The notes under the pieces are model-generated. The model was not told where the DNA came from, did not search any database, and was given only the letters and a program-made list of their open reading frames with translations. Below are positions 1 to 7,097 of a stretch of 11,559 bases of DNA, piece by piece (the stretch's first letter is position 1; each line of letters starts with the position of its first letter). Both the position numbers and the translations under genes were made by a program. Source of the DNA: CAYGZT01 sp964354445 (GTDB taxonomy: Bacteria > Patescibacteriota > Minisyncoccia > UBA6257 > JAGOQP01); contig CAYGZT010000031.1 in NCBI GenBank assembly GCA_964354445.1, forward strand, positions 1 through 11,559, given 5' to 3'.

Positions 1-147
1 GCCGGGGCAAAACGGGCACTTCTCCTCAAACTCGTTGCGCAATCCCGGATCTTCGGACATGGCGCCGAAATCCTTCGGCCTCAGCCCTCGCTCCGTGGCG
101 ACGATCACCCACTCCTTCGTGGCGGGATTCTGTCTAATCTCCGGCAT
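1..147 (-). CDS. galT: Galactose-1-phosphate uridylyltransferase, N-terminal part (runs off left edge)
   Basis: Only the first 49 codons lie in the window; the gene continues beyond base 1. The protein opens with MPEIRQNPATKEWVIVATER, the typical GalT/HIT-superfamily N-terminus, followed by RPKDF and a CPFCPG motif (Cys44 and Cys47) that in GalT provides zinc ligands. In the family the enzyme moves UMP between UDP-glucose and galactose-1-phosphate in the Leloir pathway. Some relatives act on ADP-glucose or other sugar phosphates, and the catalytic HPH motif is outside the window, so substrate specificity cannot be judged. The ATG at 147 follows the stop of the upstream minus-strand small gene by 15 bp, suggesting cotranscription. 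No clear SD is present, only a GGGGG run. The family call rests on the conserved N-terminal motif and is fairly secure despite the short length. Confidence 0.85.
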   Translation of the reverse strand, partial: MPEIRQNPATKEWVIVATERGLRPKDFGAMSEDPGLRNEFEEKCPFCPG

Positions 148-162
148 GGAATCTCGCGCCCC

Positions 163-333
163 CTACTTCTCGGACTTGTCCTTCCCGAAGTCCCTCCAGA
201 GTTTGGACATCTCGCGGAGCCGCTCCTGAACGCGGCGATTCACCGTGCCCTTCGGGTATTCCGCGCGCTTGCCCTTCGCACCGGCGGGCGTTCCCGTGAG
301 GAAATCATTGTGCTGTTTCTTGCGGTGTTGCAT
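163..333 (-). CDS. Small basic protein of unknown function, upstream of galT
   Basis: This is a 56-aa reading frame (from ATG at 333) ending in TAG 15 bp before galT on the same strand. The product is rich in Lys, Arg and Gln and has no hydrophobic segment. Its C-terminal half (VNRRVQERLREMSKLWRDFG) looks like a basic amphipathic helix. I do not recognise the family. The start is uncertain. The frame stays open upstream, and residues such as NAYLAKNFLLGGAEQAI before the ATG also look protein-like, so a GTG start at 414 (83 aa) is possible. A TATACT box on this strand at 432-427 would place a transcription start close to that GTG. No SD marks either start. Its position suggests it is the first gene of a galT transcript divergent from scpB. 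Confidence 0.5.
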   Translation of the reverse strand: MQHRKKQHNDFLTGTPAGAKGKRAEYPKGTVNRRVQERLREMSKLWRDFGKDKSEK

Positions 334-426
334 CTGTTGTGTGATCGCCTGCTCCGCGCCACCCAACAGAAAGTTTTTGGCGAGATACGCGTTGCGACAA
401 GCAGTCAGGAACACTGAGTGACACAC

Positions 427-434
427 AGTATAGT
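427..434. promoter_or_regulatory. Possible overlapping divergent -10 boxes (scpB / small gene-galT)
   Basis: The 8-bp stretch AGTATAGT reads as TATAGT on the plus strand (429-434, 3 nt before the scpB ATG) and as TATACT on the minus strand (432-427, upstream of the small gene and galT). Both are 5/6 matches to the -10 consensus. No good -35 box is seen on either strand, and the plus-strand box is close to the scpB ATG for a normal start point. It is plausible as a compact divergent promoter, but weakly supported. Confidence 0.3.
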
Positions 435-437
435 AGT

Positions 438-1067
438 ATGAGCAAACCAGAACTGTCCGAAATACAAAAGCGAGCGATGCTTGAGGCGATTCTTTTTGCA
501 TACGGTGAGCCGATGGAGCGAGAAAAGCTCTCCACACTGCTTGGCGTTGAGCAAGAAGCTGTCGGCGCGTTGGTGGAATCGCTGAAGGACGAATACGCGC
601 GTCAGGAACGCGGGCTTATGATTATTCAGCAGCAGGACGGGCGCGTGATGCTTGCTACAAAACCTCAGTTCGGCGAGATTATTGAAAGCTTCATCAAAGA
701 AGAGCTTAAAGGAGATCTCACTCCTGCCGTTGCTGAAGCGCTGGCGTTGGTGTCTTATTTTGGGCCGATTTCACGCGCTGAAATCGATTACATCCGCGGC
801 GTGAATTCAAGCTTCATCTTGCGGCAGCTTTTAATTCGCGGTCTTGTTGAGCGCACCCAGAAAGGACATGCGTATCTCTATACGGCAAGCGTGGACTTTC
901 TCAAGCATGTGGGAGTTTCGGCGGTCACAAACCTTCCGGACTATCGCAAGTATCAGGACATCAAGCAGAAGTATTTTGAGAATCTTTCTGCCGAAGTTAC
1001 CACGCCTGCCAATGATGTTTCCGGCGGCGCACCCGAGCCGGTTCCTCACACCATCGAGCAATCATGA
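438..1067 (+). CDS. scpB: Segregation and condensation protein B
   Basis: The product is a 209-aa ScpB, the winged-helix subunit that dimerises and joins ScpA and the SMC ATPase in the condensin-like complex organising and segregating the chromosome. The first winged-helix domain spans about residues 8-75 (LEAILFAYGEPMEREKLSTL). The second spans about 95-175 and carries the family signature AEIDYIRGVNSSFILRQLL, with RGVNS at 120-124. Residues 185-209 form a Pro/Thr-rich tail, usual in the family. Length is normal. The start is the first ATG of the frame, close after a TATAGT box and with no SD. The stop overlaps the next gene's start (ATGA), so the two are probably translationally coupled. 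scpA, often adjacent in other bacteria, is not in this window. Confidence 0.93.
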   Translation: MSKPELSEIQKRAMLEAILFAYGEPMEREKLSTLLGVEQEAVGALVESLKDEYARQERGLMIIQQQDGRVMLATKPQFGEIIESFIKEELKGDLTPAVAEALALVSYFGPISRAEIDYIRGVNSSFILRQLLIRGLVERTQKGHAYLYTASVDFLKHVGVSAVTNLPDYRKYQDIKQKYFENLSAEVTTPANDVSGGAPEPVPHTIEQS

Positions 1068-2059
1068 GATATCAAGCACTGGTTCTTATTTTTGTCATTC
1101 TTGTTTCCGCTTCGGCGTTTCGGGCAGCGGGTTTTCTGTCAAGCGGGAGTAGCGACGCGTCACGCGCAATCATTACGACGCAGCGGGTAGAATCCGGCGG
1201 CGCGAACGGTGTTGCATCTCCTTCTTTGCCGTCCGTGCAGGGAGAGCGGAGCGTACCGGGTGGCGGCGCGACGATTCCGGTCGAGAGCGGCACGACGGAC
1301 GTTGTTGAACAATCGGCGGTTGAGAAACCGGCTGCCGTGAGCGGTTTATGCGACGCGATCGGTGCGCAAGTGTTCCTGGTCAGGGATTTTAAGGACGACG
1401 GCATCATTTTCGAAAAGTACGCTTCCAAAGGCTGGCCGATTGCATCGGTGACGAAGCTGATGACGGCACTGGTTGCGCTGGAGCACCTCGAACTTTCGCG
1501 AATCGTTACCATAACGCCGGAGGTCATCAAGAAAGCGGAAGGATACAGCTCGTTTTCTGCCGGCGAACGGTATTCTATCAAGGACTTGATAGCGGCGTCA
1601 CTGGTGTTCTCCAGCAACGATGCGGCGTATGCGCTTGCCGATGCGATGGGGGAGGACGCGTTCGTCAATGCCATGAACAAGAAAGCGCGAGAACTGGGGA
1701 TGAATCAGGCTCGCTTTTTTGAACCCTCGGGACTCTCATATCTCAATCAGTCAACGGCGTACGATCTGTACGCGCTGGCCAAATACATCTATCACTACTA
1801 CCCCTTGATTCTGGAGAACACGCGTAAAACTTCTGTATTGATCAAGGATTATTCAACGCAGCGATTCAGGAGTTTTTCGAACGTCAATCTGTTTGCCGGG
1901 AAGTCAAACTTCTTCGGGGGTAAGACCGGCTTTATCGACGAATCGGGGGGGAATTTGGTTACTTTGTTTTCTGAGGATGGTACAATAGTGTTTATAGCGG
2001 TGATGGGCAGTCCGGATCGCTTTGGGGATACCGAACGGCTGTATGCCTGCTTGCCGTAA
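1064..2059 (+). CDS. D-alanyl-D-alanine carboxypeptidase (serine peptidase family S11)
   Basis: The 331-aa protein is a penicillin-binding-type D,D-carboxypeptidase of the DacA/PBP5 fold, which trims the terminal D-Ala from peptidoglycan pentapeptides outside the membrane. All three active-site motifs are present: SVTK at 128-131 (nucleophile Ser128, Lys131), SSN at 183-185, and KTG at 287-289 within GGKTGFIDESGG. Residues 5-25 form an N-terminal hydrophobic segment (signal peptide or anchor). Residues about 26-95 are a low-complexity Gly/Ser/Pro/Val linker. The catalytic domain runs from about 97 to the end. There is no PBP5-like C-terminal domain or amphipathic anchor, so it is probably tethered by the N-terminus. 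The start overlaps the scpB stop by 4 bp. Regulation is presumably shared with scpB. Confidence 0.93.
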   Translation: MRYQALVLIFVILVSASAFRAAGFLSSGSSDASRAIITTQRVESGGANGVASPSLPSVQGERSVPGGGATIPVESGTTDVVEQSAVEKPAAVSGLCDAIGAQVFLVRDFKDDGIIFEKYASKGWPIASVTKLMTALVALEHLELSRIVTITPEVIKKAEGYSSFSAGERYSIKDLIAASLVFSSNDAAYALADAMGEDAFVNAMNKKARELGMNQARFFEPSGLSYLNQSTAYDLYALAKYIYHYYPLILENTRKTSVLIKDYSTQRFRSFSNVNLFAGKSNFFGGKTGFIDESGGNLVTLFSEDGTIVFIAVMGSPDRFGDTERLYACLP

Positions 2060-2093
2060 GCGGGTGGGGGTGTCTTGGTTTTTTTTGCTGTCA

Positions 2094-2099
2094 TATAAC
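2094..2099 (+). promoter_or_regulatory. Candidate -10 box of mraY (TATAAC, 5 nt before ATG)
   Basis: TATAAC matches 5/6 of the -10 consensus and ends 5 nt before the mraY ATG, so transcription would begin at or within a base of the start codon. It lies in the 45-bp gap after the carboxypeptidase gene, just downstream of a run of eight T at 2079-2086. No convincing -35 was found: TTGGTT at 2075-2080 is only 13 bp away. Support comes mainly from the same arrangement at murG and gltX. Confidence 0.4.
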
Positions 2100-2104
2100 G
2101 ATGT

Positions 2105-3148
2105 ATGAATGCTGACGCGGTGCGGGTCCTCATTCTCATGGGCGTTTCGTTTTGTACCGCCCTGATTGTCACACCCGTCGTTGTTTCGCTGCTGCATCGC
2201 TGGCGGCTCGGAAAACAGATCCGTCATAACTCGGCCGCGCCCATTTATTTTGAACTCCATAAGAAGAAAGAGGGCACGCCCACCATGGGCGGTGTCATCA
2301 TCTGGATGACCGTACTGGGACTGGCGCTCATCTTTTTAGCCCTTGACTTTTTCTTTGACGGTTTTTGGGCGTATTTTAACTTTGTCGACCGCCCGCAGAC
2401 GTACCTTCCCATCGCCGCGATGCTCATTGCGGGTTTGCTGGGTATGATTGACGACCTTTTGGGCATTGTGCGCCACGGTCCCAACGGTGGAGGATTGCCG
2501 ATACGGTTCAAGTTCCTTATGTATCTGATGATTGCGCTGCTGGGAGCGTGGTGGTTTTGGAAAAAGCTCGGCTGGACGGTGTTGGGTGTTCCGTTTGTCG
2601 GTGATTTTGAAATCGGTGTCTGGTATGTTCCGCTGTTCATTTTCATCATTGTCGCCTCTGCGTTTTCTGCCAACGAGACCGACGGTCTTGACGGTCTCTT
2701 GGGAGGGACCACGCTGTTTACCTTCGGCTCGCTTGCGGTGGTCGCGTTCGTACTCGGCCGCTATGACTTGGCGGCATTTTCATGCGTGGTGGTGGGAGCG
2801 CTTCTGGCGTCGCTGTGGTTTAACATTTATCCGGCGCGCTTTTTTATGGGCGATACCGGCTCGATGGCGCTGGGTATTACCATGGGCGTGATCGCGATGC
2901 TCACCGACACCGTGCTGCTACTGCCGCTGTTTGCACCGGTGTTGGTGTTCGAATCGCTGTCGGTGATTGTACAGATGGTTTCCAAAAAAGCGTTCGGGCG
3001 CAAACTGTTTCTCTCAACGCCCATTCACCATCACTTTGAAGCGAAGGGATGGCATGAATCCACCATCACGATGCGATTGTGGATTGTCAGTGCGGTCGGC
3101 AACGGATTGGGACTGGTACTGTTCTTTCTCTCCCGCCTCGCCCAGTAA
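2105..3148 (+). CDS. mraY: Phospho-N-acetylmuramoyl-pentapeptide transferase
   Basis: The 347-aa polytopic membrane enzyme transfers phospho-MurNAc-pentapeptide from UDP to undecaprenyl phosphate, making lipid I on the cytoplasmic face. Conserved motifs appear in order: GTPTMGG at 57-63; the Asp pair DD at 116-117, which binds Mg2+ and the lipid phosphate; ETDGLDGL at 191-198; FMGDTGSMALG at 247-257, with Asp250; and PIHHHFE at 306-312. About ten hydrophobic helices separate them. Length is normal for the family. ATG 2105 was chosen because the ATG four bases earlier meets a stop after four codons, and because the motif spacing fits. There is no SD; a TATAAC box sits directly upstream. murG, which makes lipid II next, lies two genes downstream. 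Confidence 0.96.
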   Translation: MNADAVRVLILMGVSFCTALIVTPVVVSLLHRWRLGKQIRHNSAAPIYFELHKKKEGTPTMGGVIIWMTVLGLALIFLALDFFFDGFWAYFNFVDRPQTYLPIAAMLIAGLLGMIDDLLGIVRHGPNGGGLPIRFKFLMYLMIALLGAWWFWKKLGWTVLGVPFVGDFEIGVWYVPLFIFIIVASAFSANETDGLDGLLGGTTLFTFGSLAVVAFVLGRYDLAAFSCVVVGALLASLWFNIYPARFFMGDTGSMALGITMGVIAMLTDTVLLLPLFAPVLVFESLSVIVQMVSKKAFGRKLFLSTPIHHHFEAKGWHESTITMRLWIVSAVGNGLGLVLFFLSRLAQ

Positions 3149-3153
3149 CGGCT

Positions 3154-4668
3154 ATGGTTACACTCATCAAAAACGTGATGCTGTTTGACGGAGGTGCACG
3201 GCCGCCGTTTAAAGCGGATGTTTTGGTACGGGATGACGCTATCTTGGCACTGGGGATATTTCCGAACTACAAAGCCGACCGCGTGATCAACGGTAACGAC
3301 GGATATCTTACTCCCGGCTTCATCGATGTTGATGCGGGTTCGGACCGCTACCTGACGGTCTTTACCGCGCCCGCTCACCGCGATTTCGTGTCGCAGGGTA
3401 TTACGACGATTTTAATGGGGCACTGCGGGTTTTCTCTGGCACCCACGCTGTACGGGAAGCTTGAACACTTTTTCAACTGGTCGCGAAAAGATGCCGTCAA
3501 CGTCAACTGGCGGGGGGTGGGGGAGCTTCTGGGAGTTCTGGAGAAACGGCCGCTCAATGTAAATGTCGCAACGCTGGTCGGGCATAAGGTGATGCGCGAG
3601 GACATTCTTAAGAACCCTGCCGAGTTCCGCAAGCTCACCGCCAACGAACTGCGAGTGCTGCGCTCGCTGCTTGCGATGTCGCTTGATGAGGGTGCGTTCG
3701 GGCTCTCGTCGGGTCTGGGGTACTTTCCCTATCAGGATACTCCTTACCACGAGCTGCGTGCGCTGCTGGATGTGGTGCATGAGCACCGCGGCATTTACAC
3801 AACGCACCTGAGAAACGAACGTGAGCAACTCGCGCAAGCGGTTGAAGAAACCATTAAACTGGCACAGGAAACGGCCGTGCCGACCATTATCAGCCATCTC
3901 AGACCTTTTATCGGTTTTGAAGAAGAGTATCGCAAGGCGCTGTCGCTGATTGAGGGGAAAACCGCCAAGGCAGATGTGTACTTTGACATCAATCCATTCG
4001 ATGCCAGCGCCGTTGCGCTTGACACACTTCTTCCTGTCGCGCTGCAACACCGGGACAGGGGAGCAGCACTGGAGTGTCTCAAGGACAAATCCGTCGCGCG
4101 GGACGTTTCGGCAACGTTGCCAGACATCGATGCAAAAGACATCACGATCCTTAACGCTCCCGAGATGGAGTTTCTAAACGGGAAAACACTCTTTGAATTT
4201 GCACAGAATCGGGGACTGGGAACGCGAGCAGCACTCCTGTCGCTGATGGAAGTTACCAAGTTGCGAGGAGTGGTATTTTACCGGAACTTGAATCAGGAAG
4301 AGGTTGACCGCGCGTTGTTCTCGGAACGTGCGCTGATCTCCACCAACAGTCCAAGTTTTGACGATTTGCTGACCTTCAAGCCCGAGCGTTCGTATAAAAC
4401 GTTCCCGACGTTTCTTGAACGGGCGGCTGGAAAAATGCTGCTTGAGAAAGCAGTAGCGCGAGTAACCGGAACTCCCGCGCGCATCTTAGGGCTTGAGCGG
4501 CGCGGTTTTGTGAGCGGGGGGTACGCTGCCGATCTTGTGTTGCTGTCCCGAGACCTTGCGGTGTCGATGGTAATGGTAAACGGCGTGGTGACGGTTGAGA
4601 ACGGAAAAGCGGTTGAAGGAGTGCGTTCGAGCGGGAGGATTTTACGCAGAGTAGCCAGCCGTGCGTGA
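3154..4668 (+). CDS. D-aminoacylase-like amidohydrolase with altered active site
   Basis: The 504-aa protein belongs to the N-acyl-D-amino-acid deacylase branch of the amidohydrolase superfamily. A small N-terminal beta domain (about 1-50, IKNVMLFDG) is followed by the TIM barrel and a C-terminal beta return (GYAADLVLLSRD..VNGVVTVENG). Family landmarks are retained: GHCGFSLAP with Cys91, FGLSSGLGYFP at 182-192, THLR with His218, ISHLR with His248, and the late segment RSYKTFPTFLER. Two key sites differ. The usual GFIDxHxHxD metal motif is GFIDVDAGSD (D60-A61-G62), so both His are lost. The position usually holding the catalytic Asp (SDG) appears as TNS, with Asn398. It is therefore probably weakly active, altered in specificity, or a non-catalytic scaffold. 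It starts 6 bp after the mraY stop, has no SD, and ends 3 bp before ftsW. Context suggests a role linked to D-amino acids or peptidoglycan; this is inference. Confidence 0.85.
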   Translation: MVTLIKNVMLFDGGARPPFKADVLVRDDAILALGIFPNYKADRVINGNDGYLTPGFIDVDAGSDRYLTVFTAPAHRDFVSQGITTILMGHCGFSLAPTLYGKLEHFFNWSRKDAVNVNWRGVGELLGVLEKRPLNVNVATLVGHKVMREDILKNPAEFRKLTANELRVLRSLLAMSLDEGAFGLSSGLGYFPYQDTPYHELRALLDVVHEHRGIYTTHLRNEREQLAQAVEETIKLAQETAVPTIISHLRPFIGFEEEYRKALSLIEGKTAKADVYFDINPFDASAVALDTLLPVALQHRDRGAALECLKDKSVARDVSATLPDIDAKDITILNAPEMEFLNGKTLFEFAQNRGLGTRAALLSLMEVTKLRGVVFYRNLNQEEVDRALFSERALISTNSPSFDDLLTFKPERSYKTFPTFLERAAGKMLLEKAVARVTGTPARILGLERRGFVSGGYAADLVLLSRDLAVSMVMVNGVVTVENGKAVEGVRSSGRILRRVASRA

Positions 4669-4671
4669 GCT

Positions 4672-5823
4672 ATGAAAATATTGCATCTGCAATCGTTTGG
4701 GCACAAACCCGACTATATTATTATCGGCGCGGTGACAACCCTGGTACTCTCCGGAGTGCTGTTTCTGGCTTCTGCGTCGTTTGATCTTTCCAAACAGCAA
4801 TATGGAGAGCCGTACTGGTACCTTCGCAGTCAGTTGCTCCACGGGCTTTTGCCCGGCATCATCGGTTTTGTGGTTGCGTACCTGGTGTACTATCGTTCGC
4901 TTAAGAAAGTCGCGCTGATATTGTTGGCGGTGAACGTCATTCTGTTAATCATGGTGTTCACGCCCCTGGGGGTTGAAGTAAACAACGCTCGCCGTTGGCT
5001 GGATATCGGAGGGTTTACGTTCCAGCCCTCGGAGTTTTTGAAATTTACGCTGATTGTGTACCTTGCCTCGCTGTTTTCGAGTTCGCGTCTGCGTACCAAG
5101 ACTCATACGTGGGGGGCATACGGTTTATTTTTGGTAGTCATGGCGGTGGTAGGCGGGCTCATTTTTGCACAGCCGGCGACGACTATGGTGGTGGTCATCT
5201 TGGGAGCGGCAACGGTGGTGTACCTTTTCGGCGGCGCGTCCTGGAAGCAGATCGTTTTGACATTTCTCATATTTACGGTCGTGGTAACGCTGCTTGCGTT
5301 GGTCACTCCGTATCGTCTCCGGCGCCTCGCGCCGTTTTGGAATCCGCTGGTTGAGAACATTGCACCCTCTCTTTCCATTACCAGTGTTTCGTCCGATCTG
5401 TATCATCAGGAGCAGGCGCGCATTGCGATTGGCACGGGCGGGTGGTGGGGCATCGGATTCGGAAAATCAACGACAAAATATACCCTGCTTCCTGAACCCG
5501 AGGGCGATTCGATCTTTTCCGTGATTGCGGAGGAAATGGGTTTTGTCGTGGCTTCGGGCGTGGTGATGCTTTATCTGATTTTGTTCTGGCGCGCGACCGT
5601 GCTGATGAGGCGGAGCCAGGAAGAATTCGGCCGGCTCCTGGTGTTGGGATTGACGTCGGTGGTGGCGCTACAAGCCATTATTCACATTGCCGCCAACACG
5701 GGCCTTTTGCCGTTTACGGGCGTTCCGCTGCCGTTTATCAGCCATGGCGGCACGGCGCTTGCGGTTTCACTGACTATAATGGGAGTGGTGGCCAATGTTT
5801 CTCGGCACGCTCCTTTGCGCTGA
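4672..5823 (+). CDS. ftsW: SEDS-family peptidoglycan glycosyltransferase (FtsW/RodA)
   Basis: The 383-aa membrane protein has about ten hydrophobic helices and the SEDS signatures. These are NNARRWLDIGGFTFQPSEF at 104-122; an extracellular loop ending in IAIGTGGWWGIGFGKS at about 251-266; LPEPEGDSIFSVIAEEMGF, with Asp279 at the position of the catalytic Asp; and TGVPLPFISHGGTAL at 349-363. SEDS proteins polymerise lipid II into glycan strands together with a class B PBP. Position between mraY and murG favours FtsW, but FtsW and RodA cannot be separated with certainty by eye. The usual QPDLGT segment in a central helix is shortened here to QPATT (167-171), dropping an Asp-containing triplet. 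It starts 3 bp after the preceding stop without an SD, so it is probably cotranscribed with the upstream gene. Confidence 0.92.
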   Translation: MKILHLQSFGHKPDYIIIGAVTTLVLSGVLFLASASFDLSKQQYGEPYWYLRSQLLHGLLPGIIGFVVAYLVYYRSLKKVALILLAVNVILLIMVFTPLGVEVNNARRWLDIGGFTFQPSEFLKFTLIVYLASLFSSSRLRTKTHTWGAYGLFLVVMAVVGGLIFAQPATTMVVVILGAATVVYLFGGASWKQIVLTFLIFTVVVTLLALVTPYRLRRLAPFWNPLVENIAPSLSITSVSSDLYHQEQARIAIGTGGWWGIGFGKSTTKYTLLPEPEGDSIFSVIAEEMGFVVASGVVMLYLILFWRATVLMRRSQEEFGRLLVLGLTSVVALQAIIHIAANTGLLPFTGVPLPFISHGGTALAVSLTIMGVVANVSRHAPLR

Positions 5824-5860
5824 GATGTGCGGGACATGTTGCTGCTCTGCGGGTGGGGAA

Positions 5861-5869
5861 TGATATAAT
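5861..5869 (+). promoter_or_regulatory. Extended -10 promoter of murG (TG-A-TATAAT), predicted leaderless
   Basis: A perfect TATAAT (5864-5869) is preceded by TGA, giving the extended -10 element TGnTATAAT. The weak TTGCTG at 5839-5844, with a 19-bp spacer, is the best -35; extended -10 promoters often tolerate this. Exactly 6 nt (GAATCT) separate the box from the murG ATG, so the expected start point is the A of ATG, giving an mRNA with no 5' leader. Confidence 0.7.
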
Positions 5870-5875
5870 GAATCT

Positions 5876-7024
5876 ATGGAGCGACAGCTTCGAATTGCAT
5901 TCACGGGCGGAGGAACGGGAGGACACGTATATCCGCTTCTTGCGGTTGTCGAGGAGATTAAAACGGTTCTTGACACGCGCCGCGACGTCGATTACGAGCT
6001 GTACTACTTCGGCGCTCCCGGCCCGTATGCCCAGGAACTGGTTGCGGCGGGTCTGACTATCAGACCGATTCTTTCGGCGAAAGTGCGCCGCTATATGTCG
6101 GCACTCAATGTCGTTGATGCGTTCAAGATGCCGTTTGCCCTGGTGCAGGCGCTTTGGAAGATGTTCTGGGTGATGCCCGACGTTCTCTTTTCAAAAGGGG
6201 GAACCGGCGCGCTGCCGGTGGTAGTCGCCGCTTTTGTATATCGCGTGCCGATTTTCATTCACGAATCCGATTCAATTCCGGGTCTTTCAAATACCATTTC
6301 TTACCGCCTGGCGCGCCGCGTCGCCGTTTCGTTCGAAAAAACGCGCGAGATATGGAGAGGGGACAAAGTTGCGCTGGTCGGCAACCCCGTTCGTTCGTTT
6401 CTGCTGGAACGGGATAAAACCGTGAATACCCAGAGGGCAAAGCAGATTTTCGGTCTTGAAGTCGATACGCCGATGATTCTGGTGCTGGGCGGATCGCAAG
6501 GTTCGGCTCGTCTCAACGAGTTCTTTTTGGAAAACGCGCGGGAGATTGTCGGCACGTTTCAGATTCTTCATCAGACGGGGCCCGACAACTTTGAGACATT
6601 CAAGGCGGAACTTGCGGTAGTGACCAAGGATTTCATTCCTCAACAGCGGCAGCGCTATCGCATCGTCAATTTTTTCAGGGAGGAAATAAAAGAAGCGCTG
6701 GAGGCCGCCGATGTCATCGTGTCACGCGCCGGGAGCGGTGCTGTTTTTGAGATTGCTCTTGCGGGCAAACCGTCAATCCTTGTGCCGCTGAAAGAGTCCG
6801 CGCGCAATCATCAGTTTTATAATGCGTACGAGTATGCGAAGGCGGGTGCTTGTATCGTTGTTGAAGAGCCGAATCTGACACCCGCGGTATTCTTTTTGCA
6901 GGTTGCGCATCTTCTGAAAGATACACAGCGACACCAGGAGATGGCGGCGAGCGCCCGCGCGTTTGCCAGACCTGATGCGGCTCATTTGATTGCCGAGGAA
7001 CTGGTGCGAGTGGGAGGAATATAG
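5876..7024 (+). CDS. murG: UDP-N-acetylglucosamine--MurNAc-(pentapeptide) pyrophosphoryl-undecaprenol GlcNAc transferase
   Basis: The 382-aa GT28-family glycosyltransferase adds GlcNAc to lipid I to form lipid II at the inner face of the membrane. The N-terminal domain opens with the glycine-rich loop FTGGGTGGHVYPLLAV (9-24) and contains HESDSIPGLSN (129-139, the HEQN region of E. coli MurG) and GNPVR (169-173). The C-terminal donor domain has LGGSQGSARLNE (204-215), SRAGSGAVFEIALAG (283-297, with Glu292 at the position contacting UDP-GlcNAc) and a NHQFYNA segment (311-317). In the HEQN region Q and N are replaced by S and D. Length is slightly above the usual 355-365. The start is fixed by the upstream TATAAT box 6 nt away and the immediate N-terminal Rossmann motif; there is no useful SD. 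It lies 52 bp after ftsW. Confidence 0.95.
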   Translation: MERQLRIAFTGGGTGGHVYPLLAVVEEIKTVLDTRRDVDYELYYFGAPGPYAQELVAAGLTIRPILSAKVRRYMSALNVVDAFKMPFALVQALWKMFWVMPDVLFSKGGTGALPVVVAAFVYRVPIFIHESDSIPGLSNTISYRLARRVAVSFEKTREIWRGDKVALVGNPVRSFLLERDKTVNTQRAKQIFGLEVDTPMILVLGGSQGSARLNEFFLENAREIVGTFQILHQTGPDNFETFKAELAVVTKDFIPQQRQRYRIVNFFREEIKEALEAADVIVSRAGSGAVFEIALAGKPSILVPLKESARNHQFYNAYEYAKAGACIVVEEPNLTPAVFFLQVAHLLKDTQRHQEMAASARAFARPDAAHLIAEELVRVGGI

Positions 7025-7085
7025 GGGGCTTGCCTCGCTGGAGCCAACGGTGAAAGCGGGCTTTATCTGAGACGCTGCGGCGCGG

Positions 7086-7091
7086 TATAAT
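7086..7091 (+). promoter_or_regulatory. -10 box of gltX (TATAAT, 6 nt before ATG), predicted leaderless
   Basis: A perfect TATAAT lies in the 73-bp gap between murG and gltX, with the 6-nt spacer GAACTG before the ATG. Spacing is identical to the murG promoter, so the start point should coincide with the start codon. A weak -35 candidate TTTATC lies at 7062-7067 (18-bp spacer). No SD is present. The box indicates that gltX can be transcribed independently of murG. Confidence 0.65.
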
Positions 7092-7097
7092 GAACTG

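Noticed and set aside
35..229. Plus-strand 64-codon frame near the left edge
   Set aside because: It is antisense to the galT N-terminus, whose motifs are recognisable; the plus-strand product has no coherent features.
1072..1680. Long minus-strand frame (202 codons) opposite the carboxypeptidase
   Set aside because: It is a shadow of a plus-strand gene with all three S11 active-site motifs; its translation is low-complexity Ser/Ala/Thr without a family pattern.
2046..2086. Hairpin CCTGCTT-n5-AAGCGGG followed by eight T, as a terminator of the carboxypeptidase gene
   Set aside because: The T-run begins 14 nt after the stem instead of immediately, and the stem contains a G-T wobble; not convincing as an intrinsic terminator.
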